Assembly: GCA_012934845.2 (NCBI GenBank)
Contig: WNNJ02000487.1
Coordinates: 1 to 64,000 of the forward strand
Origin: Pomphorhynchus laevis
Lineage: Eukaryota; Acanthocephala; Palaeacanthocephala; Echinorhynchida; Pomphorhynchidae
Direction: 5' to 3'
DNA length: 64,000 nucleotides
Shown piece by piece: positions 1-10,882 of this stretch. Below the pieces are notes generated by a model. The model was given only the letters and a program-made list of their open reading frames with translations. It did no database searches and was not told the DNA's origin. Both the position numbers and the translations under genes were made by a program. How positions within the stretch are numbered: position 1 is the first letter of the stretch; the number at the start of each line of letters is the position of its first letter.

Positions 1-7
1 TAAATTA

Positions 8-10
<3 letters not shown>

Positions 11-73
<63 letters not shown>
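11..73. repeat. (TA)n microsatellite
   Basis: An almost pure run of alternating T and A fills about 60 bases at the left edge. It is a simple repeat with no other content. Confidence 0.95.
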
Positions 74-77
<4 letters not shown>

Positions 78-154
78 ATATTTATATCACTATGTTTTCC
101 TCATGAAGAGGCATTAACACCAGGCAGCATTCTATATATCCTCATCCGACTAAA

Positions 155-430
155 ATCAGACTAAATTCCCTCCGATGATTCAGATAAAGGATAGTTCTGT
201 TTTTCATAGTGATTTATTTACCAGTATACCATTGGGTGTCACAGGGCAGGTGTTACAACAAATTATATTTTATATATTTGCACACTTTTAAGTGTCCCTG
301 TTAAACAGCATTTCTATTAAAAAAGAATTTAGTGCCTGATGAATGGTTAAACTGTAAGAGTCACTGCCATGCACAGAGCTTATGCTAAATTCCCTCCGAT
401 GATTCAGATTAAGGGTAGTTCTGTTTTTCG
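155..430 (+). repeat. Direct repeat of about 44 bp, two copies 221 bp apart
   Basis: A block starting CTAAATTCCCTCCGATGATT occurs near 161-206 and again near 382-427, both followed by a GTTCTGTTTTTC stretch. The two copies differ at only a few positions. The short word AGTCACTG also recurs (about 358 and 484), so this region may be a decayed tandem array with the hammerhead-like core downstream. Confidence 0.7.
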
Positions 431-449
431 AGCTTTAAACACTGTTTAA

Positions 450-533
450 GCGTGTGTTAAGGTGCCTATAGATGATTATAGAAGTCACTGTACTGATGAG
501 CTCCGTTAGAGCGAAACGCGTATACCGTTGTGA
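450..533 (+). ncRNA. Imperfect hammerhead-ribozyme-like core
   Basis: CTGATGA (493-499) is followed by a 4-bp stem (GCTC/GAGC, 500-512, loop CGTTA) and GAAA (513-516), in the order and spacing of a hammerhead core. A short stem III can form (ACG 516-518 with CGT 526-528), giving a UU site near 528/529. TCAC (485-488) can pair with GTGA (530-533) as stem I, but four extra bases (TGTA, 489-492) lie between that stem and the core. The core itself is exact, while stems I and III are weak. It is probably a decayed copy or a variant. Confidence 0.4.
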
Positions 534-539
534 AGTTTG

Positions 540-1329
540 TCGTCACACATAGGATGACTGGGCATAACAATCAACAATGTTAGATTGCCCTAACAATCTT
601 TTATATATAATAATAAATGATTTATGAATTTAGCTATCTGAGTTAATGTATATTTCCGCAATTTCTTTTATAATATCCAAATCAGTTCATAATGATTTTT
701 AATTAATAATATTTTAATGGTTACTTTGATCCAAGAATTGTAATTTTTACTGCTCAATTTATTATCTTAAATTTTAATCAACAATGTACTCGTCAAATTC
801 AATTTTTATGGTGAATATTTGGTGCATATGAAAGGATAGCTAAGGTTTACACAGTAAGATCAGCAGTTAAAATTTAACTCTGTATTTATACAAGATACAC
901 ATTAAGTTAGATATTTCTAACCGATTTAATTTGATTTTTCTTGTTATAAAGCAGTTACTGCTATTTTTCGTCAGCGTCTATATGAAACCAAACAAATGCC
1001 ACTTTATAGTTCTTTAATAGTATAGAACATTGAGAGATCTAATTTTTACTGTTGAATATGTGTTTGAAATGTTCAAAACACAATTAATACTTATGCTACT
1101 TTAACTTATTATAGCAAATTTTATTCCAATTTACATTGGATATAAATAGAACTCTATTATAGAAAAGTGATTGCGGTAATATTGATTTTTTTGACAAGGA
1201 GAGCAATTTAATAACTAAGTTAATATAAAGTGAATGCGAACTTCTCATCAAATTTTAGTTCTTATATCTTTATAAAAATAGGCGTATTGTTCTATTTAAA
1301 GCATTATATTAATGCATTTACATTACAGC
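540..1329. other. Upstream region of aldolase, no gene seen
   Basis: This is A+T-rich sequence without a convincing coding frame. It probably holds the aldolase promoter and 5' untranslated region, but I cannot place a transcription start. A possible splice acceptor (ending ATTACAG, about 1322-1328) sits just before the ATG at 1330. Confidence 0.5.
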
Positions 1330-4300
1330 ATGTATCTTACAAAAGTACAAGAAGAAGAATTAGTCAAAATTGCTCATGCTATAGTCTCAAAGGGTAAAGG
1401 CATACTGGCAGCCGATGAGTCAACTGGTTCAATGGCTAAACGATTGGGGCCCATTGGTCTTGAAAACACGGAAGAAAATCGACGTCAATATCGTCAACTT
1501 CTGTTTACTGCTCCAGACGATCTCGCCAAATACATTTCTGGTGTGATCATGTTTGACGAAACATTCTACCAGAAAACAGATGATGGTACGCCATTTGTAA
1601 AAGTTCTCCAACAGAAGGGTATCATTCCCGGAATAAAAGTCGATACTGGACTTATCCCTCTTGCCGGAACCGATGGCGAAACCACCACTCAGGGTATTTC
1701 GTTATTTTTATTTTATAAAAACGTTACATTTTTGATTAGGTCTCGATGAGCTTAACAAGCGCTGTGCCGAATACAAAAAGAACGGGGCTCAGTTTGCCAA
1801 GTGGAGATGCGCTCTTAAAATCGGCAAGTGCATGCCATCTCAATTGTCGATAGATGAAAATGCTCATGTTCTTGCACGTTACGCCAGCATTTGCCAGCAG
1901 GTATTTGACATTAATTATTATTCATTAATATAAATTTAAATTATTGTATTTTTAAATAAAATAAATTTAAAAAAATTTGCGTCCAATGTTGAGCACATAG
2001 TAATACATAAATTCATATTGCATTCGTATTGACAAATAAAATAAAATGATTTTGAAAGTTCATAAACAAATATAACTGTATTGATTATGGATGAATCATA
2101 TGTGACGTCATTTTAAATTTTGAACTTTGATATAATCGAATAATTTTATAAAATGATTAAATGATTAATCATTTTAATTTTAATCATTTAATTTTAATTT
2201 AATCATTTAATTTTATTGATATTAAATTATACTAATAAATTAAATGAATATTTATGAAATGAATATATTTGATATAATGTTAATATTATTTTATTAATAA
2301 ATTAATTATAATTAATTAATATATAATTAATAATTAATTAATAATCTTATTTTATGAATTTATTTACAATCTAATTAAAAATTAATATTTTACAAATCAA
2401 AATAATCTTATTCAATTATCTGTATAAGTATCATGGATAGCAACAATTAACGCTTTTATTTTCTTTAGTTTATGCTTTTATTGATCTTAGCATTTTTTTA
2501 ATTTTTTAATAATAAAATTTGATAGTTTGTTTAAACGGGTACGTGATTTATCCTTGAAATTATCGGGGATATAGAGTTTTAGATTATTTGATGTATTTTC
2601 CAACTTGCATAATATCTAGTGGACATCCTTAAAAACAGTAACGAGAATAAAAGAACACTTAGCAGAAGCAATCACCCTTGTCTTTTTCCAAATTGACTAG
2701 TTGTAATTTGCAGCTTAGATCTGTTTGCGATTATTAAAGGCCAATGTACAAGAGAAATTTTTTAAAAGGACGTACCCCAGAGCAAAGACTAAGTTTTCCG
2801 AAGTTCCTCATACTACTAGCCATAGTACGCGTCGATTGGACCCTCAGCTGTGTGAAAGACCCTGAGTAATTCAGTCGGAGTATCACGTTAGTATATACTG
2901 GTGGGCTCTGGTGTCACTTCTCAAATATACGAAGACTTTTATGTAGAGATTAAGACCATAATCAACTTTCTTTGTTTTTAATCTTTTCTAAACTATTTTT
3001 TATATTCGATGCATGATTTGTTTCTTTTAGTGAGAAATTAATAATTTCGTTTAATGTAGCTGCAAATAACTTAAAGTTTATCTTTTTAGAATGGCATTGT
3101 TCCTATTGTTGAGCCAGAGATTTTGCCAGATGGTGATCATGATCTCGCCACTTCGCAATGGGTAACCGAGAAGGTTCTTGCTGCAACTTACAAAGCGCTC
3201 AGCGACCATCATATATTCCTTGAAGGTACTCTATTAAAACCAAATATGTGTACGCCTGGTCAAGCTTGCCCGAAGAAAGCAAGTTCTGATGAAATTGGAA
3301 GAGCAACGGTTACCGCACTGCGTAGAACAGTACCATCTGCAGTACCAGGAATTTGTTTCTTGTCAGGTAGGCGAAACTTATTTAAGACAAAAGTGATAAG
3401 CTTTTGTGACAGCTTTTCGCTAAAACACGAAAATGCGACGATATTGTTGCCCATAATTACTTTTATGAAAGTGTATCATAAGCAATTAAATGCTATTCAA
3501 ACTTTGGGTTAAACTATTTCAAATATAATTATAACATAATTATAATTAATATAATTAATTATATTAATATAATTATAATGAATATATGATTAATATATTA
3601 TTATATTAATCTTACTATATTATATTACGTATTATATTATAATACTATATATATAATATATAGATATTATGTTATAATATCTCTTATATTATAATTAACA
3701 TTGCAATCAACACGTGATTTAATATCTAATATTAGATATTAATTCTAATATAAGTTAAAGCTCTTTATCGACAAGATAAAGAGCTTTTACAAGATCTACA
3801 TTTCAAAGAAATGAACTGACAATCATATTTTGTGAAATATTCGTTGAATGCGACTAGTCTTAGAGGTATTTCATTCTTTAGATAACGATAATGTTGTGAG
3901 TTTGCGATTAAAATTGAAATTGCTTATAAAAATGATTAATAAATTATTTAATTGTTATTATTTTTAATTAAATAATATTTCAAATTTAATTATTTTTATT
4001 TAATTTTAAATAATTACCAAATATACGTGAGAGCTCATGCCTTTGTAAATTTTATCAGATCCATACACTTAGGTGCTCTAGAAACCGGCAGGCTATACTT
4101 TAGACGGTCGTATAGGCATATATTTGCAAATTCGATTTTAATTCGTGTGTCGATCATTTTACACCGGCTTAAAGTAGGCCGGTGACTTATGACAATTTAA
4201 AGAAGGTGACTTCTTTAAATTGCTGTTCAAATAATTTAAAAAATATAGCTTTTCGTTATATCATAGTAGCTGGGTGGTATATTTTTTAACTAAAAAACTA

Positions 4301-5382
4301 CTTTAAATTGCTGTTCAAATAATTAAAATAATAGCTTTTCGTTATATCTCAGTAGTTGGGTAGGAATGGATAGCCTGGAGGAAGCAATCAGGTTTAATAG
4401 TGGAAAGACATGGACCTATGTCATTCTGTTCAGCTCCTGTTTGTGGAAACCAGTTACGTTAATAACGGTAGCATCCACATTGTAAGGATTCTTGATGTTG
4501 GCATCAGAAAGCTACGTATAACGACGATGAATCACTGCGATTGATCATTTGCTGATGACATCATCTTCAAGCATTCCGAACTCTGTTTGTTTCGCTGACA
4601 TTATTTCTCGAATGCGTTAGATATCATCGGATTTTTTAATGAATGGTGTATTTTGACTGTAATGAATAATCCTCAAGCGAAAATGTCGGTTTCCCACTTA
4701 TTTTTTAATTAAATTAAATAATAATAATTTAAATTAAATTAACAAAATTAATATAATTTCAAATCTAATTTTTTCTAATAATTACATTACGTATTCATAG
4801 CATTTATTCCAATTATGTATTGTTCTTAGGTGGACAAGGAGAAGAGGAATCAAGTATAAACTTGGATGCAATTAATAAACAGGTCATGCTTAAACCTTGG
4901 GCATTAACTTTCAGTTTTGGAAGAGCCCTACAAGCGTCAGTATTGAAGGCATGGCAAGGAAAGAAGGAAAATATTCCTAAAGCACAGAATGAGCTTCTTG
5001 CTAGAGCACAAGTAAGTTAAACAATCTTTGCACATTTTGGACCGTTTAAAGAGCAATTCCTTCGACTAAGTATCTTAGTGTCTATTTACTCTAATCATAA
5101 AAACAAACCTTACGATCAAGACTTTATTTTTATTCGTATTTTAGTTTCTAAATTTGAAAAAATTTAATTACAAAGTGATAAAATTGCAATTAAAGAATCG
5201 CTTTAAATTTGATGATTTTGTGCGGTATTTAAAAACCAATTTGTTGAGTTTCGCTTGATGCGTTTCTACTAATTTTGTTGTTTCTTTAGGCAAATGGAAT
5301 GGCTGCTCAGGGAGTATACACAGGAGGTGTCTCCGGAGCGTCTGCTGGACAATCGCTATATGTCGCTGGACACAGCTATTAG
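1330..5382 (+). CDS. Fructose-bisphosphate aldolase, class I (five exons)
   Basis: Class I aldolase cleaves fructose 1,6-bisphosphate in glycolysis and forms it in gluconeogenesis, in the cytosol. Exons by homology and GT-AG sites: 1330-1693, 1740-1900, 3090-3366, 4830-5011, 5290-5382. All junction phases agree. Family landmarks are present: GILAADEST near the N-terminus, [38 protein letters not shown], and [10 protein letters not shown] with the Schiff-base lysine, then [18 protein letters not shown] and a terminal tyrosine (GHSY). The product is about 360 residues, the usual length. An in-frame ATG at 1312 exists, but 1330 fits the family better and follows a possible splice acceptor. Intron 1 is only 46 bp; introns 2 and 3 are over 1.1 kb and hold LINE fragments. 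AATAAA signals lie at 5420 and 5497. The gene looks intact and functional. Confidence 0.96.
1901..3089 (+). other. Aldolase intron 2
   Basis: A GT-AG intron of 1,189 bp. Most is A/T-rich low-complexity sequence. From about 2762 to 2930 it carries a LINE 3' fragment, annotated separately. Confidence 0.9.
2758..2932 (+). mobile_element. LINE fragment, 3' end of the Jockey/I-like family
   Basis: The stretch reading GGACGTACCCCAGAGCAAAG, followed by the CGTCGATTGGACCCT region, aligns base by base with 16007-16160 in the LINE copy at 15 kb, and with its reverse complement near 27720-27850. It is a short 5'-truncated or decayed copy lying in the aldolase intron in the gene's own orientation. Confidence 0.8.
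4207..4365 (+). repeat. Tandem direct repeat, two units of about 68 bp
   Basis: The block beginning CTTTAAATTGCTGTTCAAAT and ending with GCTTTTCGTTATATC and a GTAG(C/T)TGGGT end occurs at about 4207-4275 and 4297-4365, about 90 bp apart, with a few differences. Confidence 0.8.
4370..4720 (+). pseudogene. LINE reverse-transcriptase remnant
   Basis: One + frame contains FADDI followed, after about 25 residues, by [10 protein letters not shown]. This resembles the catalytic (F/Y)ADD box and the following FxxW block of APE-type LINE reverse transcriptases. The frame carries stops and the fragment is short. The family is not assigned. Confidence 0.5.
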
Positions 5383-5499
5383 ATAATATCTTGCATGATA
5401 CGTATTTGCCTTGGCGTAAAATAAATCTATTTAGAAACGCAAACTTATATTTGAAATCTAGCACTTCATTTAATTACTGACAATTTGTTTCTCTTCAAT

Positions 5500-5918
5500 A
5501 AATTGCTAAACTTTATTTTTATTTTAACAAATTCTGAATTCTATTAGAACCACACGCTTTAAAAATATTTGATCGGATTTAATAGACGCGCTTTTAGAGT
5601 TACTACTTGTTTTGGTAATCAAAACTATTTAAAAGGAAAATTCTCTTATTTATTAGAAAGAAAAATGTATTACATCAAAAAATATAATATATTTATAATC
5701 TATAAAAACATAATCTATATCGAAGCATATTTTGAATAAATTATAACAATATAACAATTTAAATTATCATATTTATCTATTATACTTATATAATTATTTA
5801 TTTAAAAATTATAATTTTATTATTATAATTATTTATTATTCAAAAATTAATAAATTTGAATATATTTTTGATTTTATATGGTATGCAATTACCATATAAA
5901 GTGATATGGTAATTTATC
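5500..5918. other. Intergenic A/T-rich sequence, no gene seen
   Basis: This is the sequence between the aldolase 3' end and the long-TIR element. I see no coding frame or RNA gene. The word AAAGTGATAT appears twice (about 5899 and 5924), once just outside and once inside the start of the TIR element. Confidence 0.6.
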
Positions 5919-6212
5919 ACATAAAGTGATATTTTATTTTTATGAATAACAAATAAGTAAAGATTAATATAAATGGTTTTTATATCTAGACGGACATGAA
6001 ATCACTCAACACAAATGTTGATTTGCATTAAAAGGTATTTTTTACACTCTCTGTAGTTGATGTAGAAAAACTACAGTTTAAAAACTGGTTATCTCATTTA
6101 ATAAAGGCTTAGTTCAATTTAAGAAACTATAGGGAACTAAGAGAAAATCTTGTTTCAATGAAACAAGGAAAATATAATATTGTTTCTTCTAATTTTTTAT
6201 TCAATTATATTT

Positions 6213-6494
6213 TTATTTAACAATTATATATAGATAAGAATCATTGAATACAGAATTATTCTGCAGCTGTAGATCCTGCATATGTCTTGTGGCCTTATTT
6301 TTTAGCTTATATACTAAATTACGCCATTCAAGTGATCTATAGTTGGTGTATATATAATTATAAGCATATCTGGTCTTTGAATTAGAGGCCATTAATATGA
6401 CATCATTATAATATGATATAACATCTAGGGATGTAGATGCTTTATGAATCCTATGTTTTCCTATGGATGACGTTTTACGCTTGTGCCCAATCAC
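6213..6494 (-). CDS. Uncharacterised 93-codon frame inside the long-TIR element
   Basis: An open frame of 93 codons rich in lysine, asparagine and tyrosine (starts MIGHKRKTSS). It lies just inside the left arm of the TIR element and reads toward that arm. No domain is recognised. It may be a relic of a transposase gene or a chance frame in A/T-rich DNA. Confidence 0.25.
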   Translation of the reverse strand: MIGHKRKTSSIGKHRIHKASTSLDVISYYNDVILMASNSKTRYAYNYIYTNYRSLEWRNLVYKLKNKATRHMQDLQLQNNSVFNDSYLYIIVK

Positions 6495-6894
6495 TTGTGC
6501 AAAGTCACATTTGTATTCAATTTCGTCATTGTTGCATAAGTTCGAAATTAAAAATAATTTTTATAATCTTCTTGTCAGAGCTGTCGACGAGAATCTTAAT
6601 TTGCTTTTTTAATCAGTCGTGAGAAAGCAGTATTTTGTTGAAAATTAAAAGCCAAAGTAAAAAGATTATATTATATATATTAATTCAGTTAAATTATATA
6701 TTATTTTTTTTATCAAAAGTTAAAAATTACTATAATGCACATTTTTAGTTTATATTTTAAGATTATGAATTCGGAAAATTTGTAAGATTTAAATAAGTAT
6801 TGGTGTGTAATTTTAAACACATCGTTATTCGTAATTATTAAGCCATGCTCTCTCCTGAATGAATTTTATTTAACTGACTAAATTTTACTTTTAA

Positions 6895-6985
6895 TTTTAT
6901 TTAGATTTAAAATTTAGATTAAAATCTAAATTTTATTTAGATTTAAATTTAGATTTAAATTTAGATTTAAATTTTATCTAACTGA
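6895..6985. repeat. Short-period A/T-rich tandem repeat (ATTTAGATTTAA units)
   Basis: Units close to ATTTAGATTTAA repeat imperfectly about seven times inside the long-TIR element. Confidence 0.7.
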
Positions 6986-7706
6986 CTAAATATTCTTTAA
7001 AATAAAATTTAGTAAAAAATCAAAATAAATATATATTTTTATAATCTAAAAGTTTTAAATGACATGCTAAAAATAACAGTCTAAAGAAAATAAATTCAGC
7101 ATTTTTGAATTCTTAATAAAATTTACATTTCGATTAAACTTATATACATTTACTTTGTAAAAACGAGTATTTTGTCCATGACCTTAATACTCATCATAGG
7201 CATCAATAAACTTCTTCGAAGAAATACAAATATAGAAAAAGCAAGATTATATTTTTCCTTGTTTCATTGAAACAAGATTTTCTCTTAGTTCCCTATAGTT
7301 TCTTAAATTGAACTAAGCCTTTATTAAATGAGATAACCAGTTTTTAAACTGTAGTTTTTCTACATCAACTACAGAGAGTGTAAAAAATACCTTTTAATGC
7401 AAATCAACATTTGTGTTGAGTGATTTCGTGCCCGTCTAGATATAAAACCATTTATATTAATCTTTACTTTTTTTTATTCATAAAAATAAAATATCACTTT
7501 ATGTAAATATATTTTATTGGATATCTTAATGGTACGTCATCTAGAATTATACCTTCATTAAATTATTTTTCTTTAATAATTTATTTGATAATTTCCTGAT
7601 CAAACTCCTAGGTGGATATAGCGAGATCACCTCTTAAGCAGTTAGTACGTGAGCAATAACAAAAAAAACGTTTTTTTTTGCAACGGTAAATGCTTGTTCC
7701 GATAAA

Positions 7707-7913
7707 ATGTTTGCCGAAGGAATATCGAAAGATATTGATGAAGCTGCATTCTGGTCCTCTAATGTAATGTTCACTAAAGTTCCAACTAATAGTGGAGAAT
7801 TAGAAAGCATTGTTAAGATCTTTTATACTATAGAAATTCCCTTAACGTATTCTGAAATCCAGCAAATTGAACGCGCCTACCTTCACAAAAACAAGACTGC
7901 AATACATGGGTAA
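7707..7913 (+). CDS. Hypothetical 68-codon frame
   Basis: A 68-codon + frame starting MFAEGISKDIDEAA. Its composition is normal and not low-complexity (acidic first half, ending HKNKTAIHG), unlike the many A/T-rich chance frames nearby. I do not recognise a family. The stop is formed by TGGGTAAAA, which could also be a splice donor, so this may be one exon of a larger gene or a small protein. It lies between the TIR element and the 3' end of the convergent SLX4 gene. Confidence 0.35.
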   Translation: MFAEGISKDIDEAAFWSSNVMFTKVPTNSGELESIVKIFYTIEIPLTYSEIQQIERAYLHKNKTAIHG

Positions 7914-8079
7914 AATTAACGTTAAACGAATCTTTTGTACATATTATCCTCAAAGTTATTCGTTCTTATACGAATTGTACATCGGACACTTACACGATCC
8001 GTTATTCTTCATTGGTCGATTTTATATTTTCCTCGTGTGGTTCTTTTATACATTTATATACTTTAAATATATTCAATAA

Positions 8080-8560
8080 ATAATACAAATATATATAAAT
8101 ATATTCAATATAAATATATATTTAATATATAATATAAATATATAATGTAATATATATAGATGTAATTTAATAATAAATTATGTAAGACAGAAACTAAATC
8201 GCTCAGCAGCTAAGAATACATTTTTTCTAGTTTAGCACAATTCCACATCCAGTTCCAAACCAGTAAAACAAAGTAGTATATGTGAATGATTGTATAAAAA
8301 TAAATAATTAAAGACGCATCGAATTTACAGAACAAATCTAAATGGCACTAAAAAATTTACAAATTATCAAAATTAAAATATATGCACGATGTAGTTTGTA
8401 TATTGGAAGATGACAATCATCGTTTCTACTGTTACAATTGAATGATAATCAAACATACGCTTCTATATTTGTGCTTATAAAAATAATCCAAATGCATAAG
8501 TACGGCTTCCACGCAAATGTCTATTTCTCAATGGTCAGTCGAGTCCATGTATTTATAAAT
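8080..8560. other. SLX4 3' flank, no gene seen
   Basis: A/T-rich sequence downstream (on the - strand) of SLX4. It probably contains its 3' untranslated region. No other content is seen. Confidence 0.5.
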
Positions 8561-10882
8561 CTATTTTGCAGTTTTAGGCTTACGTCTTCTTTGCTGCTTA
8601 GTTTTCCTGTCTAAGGTAAACGTGATAGAAAGAAAATCTAAAGCAAGCATAATTTGTCTCTGGTCTAATTTAAGGTTGTGTGCTTTGATCAAGTCCATTA
8701 TTTCCTGAAGACGAATAGGTTCATAAACCAATATCCGCTTGTACATTTCATCATTAGAAGATAGCAATTCTTTTAGTTGGAGTATATGGATCTGAAATTC
8801 ATCCAAAGAGTTATTGTCTGCCGAGTTTTCATATAGAGACTCCTGAAAAGCAGCGTCCGATTGCTCCTCGTTCTCACATTCATCGTCAACATCTGTGACG
8901 GTTTCGTCTTTGTCCGTTTCGTACTGATGAGTCAGTTTATACACGTTTTGCAATGTTTTCATCATTCGTTTCTTAGCGAAATTGTGCTTCATTCCTATTT
9001 GGGATAACTCGCGACGTAGCCGGGGCGTGCTCATTTCGTCATAATTTGGCAAAGGCGTATACTCTTCCTTGTATACGATTTTGAATTTTTTACCCAACGG
9101 AGTAGAAGCATGTATCGTGTTGTGTCTGTAGGCATGGTTATCATCGATATCATGTTTATTGGCACTGCTGATCTTATCATCCTCTATGATGGTCACATTT
9201 GGAGATGGTACAGAAATATCGCTCAACGTTATTACAGTTTGTTCACTCGGCACAGATTTGGGGTCGTCTAAGGTTATTAATGATAATCCTTGGTCGCTTG
9301 GCTTGTCAATAAGAGTTATGCATCTATTCATTTCGCTTGGATTATTGGCTAGATTTCGAAATGATTGATCACAAATTTCATAACAATCTTCAAACCCAAT
9401 CCAAGTATTATTAACATTTATTTCTACTGGTTGATCTATAGAAAATAGTTCATGGTCATGACATGAACCAAAGTTAGTATCTTGATCAGCATCTGAAGAA
9501 AGTGAAATCGTCGTGCCGAAAACATCGAATGGTGTGTCTGCTATATCCTGAATGGATTTAGCCGAATTGATCTGATTTTTATTTTTACAATATTTATCAT
9601 TATAAAATTTACCGACATTGTAAAAACGTGAAGAATCCAGCGTGTGACATGTCAATTCAAGATGAGACGTTGCACAGTCAATACGTTTGGACATCTTGTC
9701 ATCATTTATTGTGGATTTAAATCGATTGTTTTGTGAAGATAACGAATCTCTCGTATCAAACATACATACTAACTCAGAATTGTTTCTTGTAAAGTCGATA
9801 CATTGTGATTCCTTGTCATCACAAACTTCGTAATTAGTTCGATCATTTAGGGTAAATGGCAAATCCATCAAATCGGGATTATTAATGCTTACATGATCTA
9901 CAAATATATCGTCATTGGAGCTGTACTCATCAAATGCATTGTTACGGTAAAGTGATGAATTCAAGAGATATGTGCTACTTTCTAATTTCATATCTAACGA
10001 TTTTACAAGTCCATTGGTCTTATCCCTGATCGAGATTTCTATGTTATCCGAGTTGATAGGACGTTCATCACATTTAGCTGAAATGCGAACGCTGTTGTCA
10101 TCAATAATAATCGGAGACATATCAACATTTCTAGGAGATTTTTTTTCATTGATAGATTCATTATCGATGGTTTTATTTGATATATTAAATAAGTCTTCAC
10201 AACTATCACCTGTAGATAAGTGTTTTGAATATTCATTGAGTAAATTATCCAATAATTCCGTCGTTTCAGGTTGCTGGAAGCTTTTGATCCAATTAACACA
10301 TTGGACAGTTTTATTCATATTGATTAGTGTGGCTTGATTTGTTTTGAAAGTGATCATTTCGTTTAGGCGACGAGCAGCAACACCATAGTCACATTTTAAG
10401 CCAGATAATACCTCATTTTTGATATAATGTTGTGGTTCAACGGCTATTTTTCTCTTTTTTGCTTTTGAGTTATCTGCAACTTTTACTCTATCTCCAAGAT
10501 TACGTACGAATGACACGATGTGCTTGGGATGAATTCCATGTGCCAGACCGCACTGTTTCAAATGTTTTAGCATATATCGACAGCTGACCATGTCATAACA
10601 GAAGCGACATGTCAAATATGTATGTTGGTTTTGTCGTTTTCCTTCTGTTTCCATGCACTTTTCCACGTGCTCCTGTCTACTGTCTAATGACAGCTTTGAC
10701 AGATTCTGGTTACAAAACGGGCAAGGAATTCGCTGACGACTGGCCACAAAGTAACGTTGAACTGGAAAATTGCTTTGAAAGCTATCGATCAGTGTTTGGT
10801 TGGCTTTAAGACGTTGATTGTGCTTTGCATATTTGCGGACTATTCGTCTACTAAGCTCGTATCGATGACTTGAAGTATTCAT
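8561..10882 (-). CDS. SLX4: SLX4 structure-specific endonuclease scaffold
   Basis: SLX4 binds and activates the SLX1 nuclease and, in many animals, other structure-specific nucleases such as XPF-ERCC1, in the nucleus. It acts in Holliday-junction resolution and crosslink repair. The product is 773 residues from one uninterrupted frame. Two C2HC zinc fingers sit near the N-terminus (C54-C57-H72-C76 and C92-C95-H107-C111), like the UBZ4 pair of animal SLX4. A long acidic, Asn/Ser/Asp-rich, probably disordered middle follows. At about 609-655 is the SAP-like block (TPLPNYDEMSTPRLRRELSQ and the KRMMKTLQNVYKLTHQY motif), then the C-terminal helical SLX1-binding domain (about 695-760) and a basic tail. 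I see no BTB domain. It is shorter than vertebrate SLX4. It is the longest open frame in the window and free of repeats. Confidence 0.9.
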   Translation of the reverse strand: MNTSSHRYELSRRIVRKYAKHNQRLKANQTLIDSFQSNFPVQRYFVASRQRIPCPFCNQNLSKLSLDSRQEHVEKCMETEGKRQNQHTYLTCRFCYDMVSCRYMLKHLKQCGLAHGIHPKHIVSFVRNLGDRVKVADNSKAKKRKIAVEPQHYIKNEVLSGLKCDYGVAARRLNEMITFKTNQATLINMNKTVQCVNWIKSFQQPETTELLDNLLNEYSKHLSTGDSCEDLFNISNKTIDNESINEKKSPRNVDMSPIIIDDNSVRISAKCDERPINSDNIEISIRDKTNGLVKSLDMKLESSTYLLNSSLYRNNAFDEYSSNDDIFVDHVSINNPDLMDLPFTLNDRTNYEVCDDKESQCIDFTRNNSELVCMFDTRDSLSSQNNRFKSTINDDKMSKRIDCATSHLELTCHTLDSSRFYNVGKFYNDKYCKNKNQINSAKSIQDIADTPFDVFGTTISLSSDADQDTNFGSCHDHELFSIDQPVEINVNNTWIGFEDCYEICDQSFRNLANNPSEMNRCITLIDKPSDQGLSLITLDDPKSVPSEQTVITLSDISVPSPNVTIIEDDKISSANKHDIDDNHAYRHNTIHASTPLGKKFKIVYKEEYTPLPNYDEMSTPRLRRELSQIGMKHNFAKKRMMKTLQNVYKLTHQYETDKDETVTDVDDECENEEQSDAAFQESLYENSADNNSLDEFQIHILQLKELLSSNDEMYKRILVYEPIRLQEIMDLIKAHNLKLDQRQIMLALDFLSITFTLDRKTKQQRRRKPKTAK

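Larger units (their letters stand above)
3367..4829 (+). other. Aldolase intron 3
   Basis: A GT-AG intron of 1,463 bp with A/T-rich low-complexity sequence, a direct repeat (4207-4365) and a LINE reverse-transcriptase remnant (about 4370-4720). Confidence 0.9.
5919..7504. mobile_element. DNA transposon-like element with TIRs of about 260 bp
   Basis: The left arm (about 5919-6180) and right arm (about 7248-7504) are near-perfect reverse complements. Both start ACATAAAGTGATAT and include the conserved TTAGTTCCCTATAGTTTCTT block near the inner end. The interior (about 1.07 kb) is A/T-rich and has one 93-codon frame on the - strand (6213-6494) with no motif I recognise. The arms are so similar that insertion or arm homogenisation must be fairly recent. 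I see no clear target-site duplication. No transposase is recognisable, so it is probably non-autonomous. Confidence 0.85.

Noticed and set aside
9159-10337. + strand frames of 69-121 codons over SLX4
   Set aside because: They are antisense shadows of the SLX4 frame.
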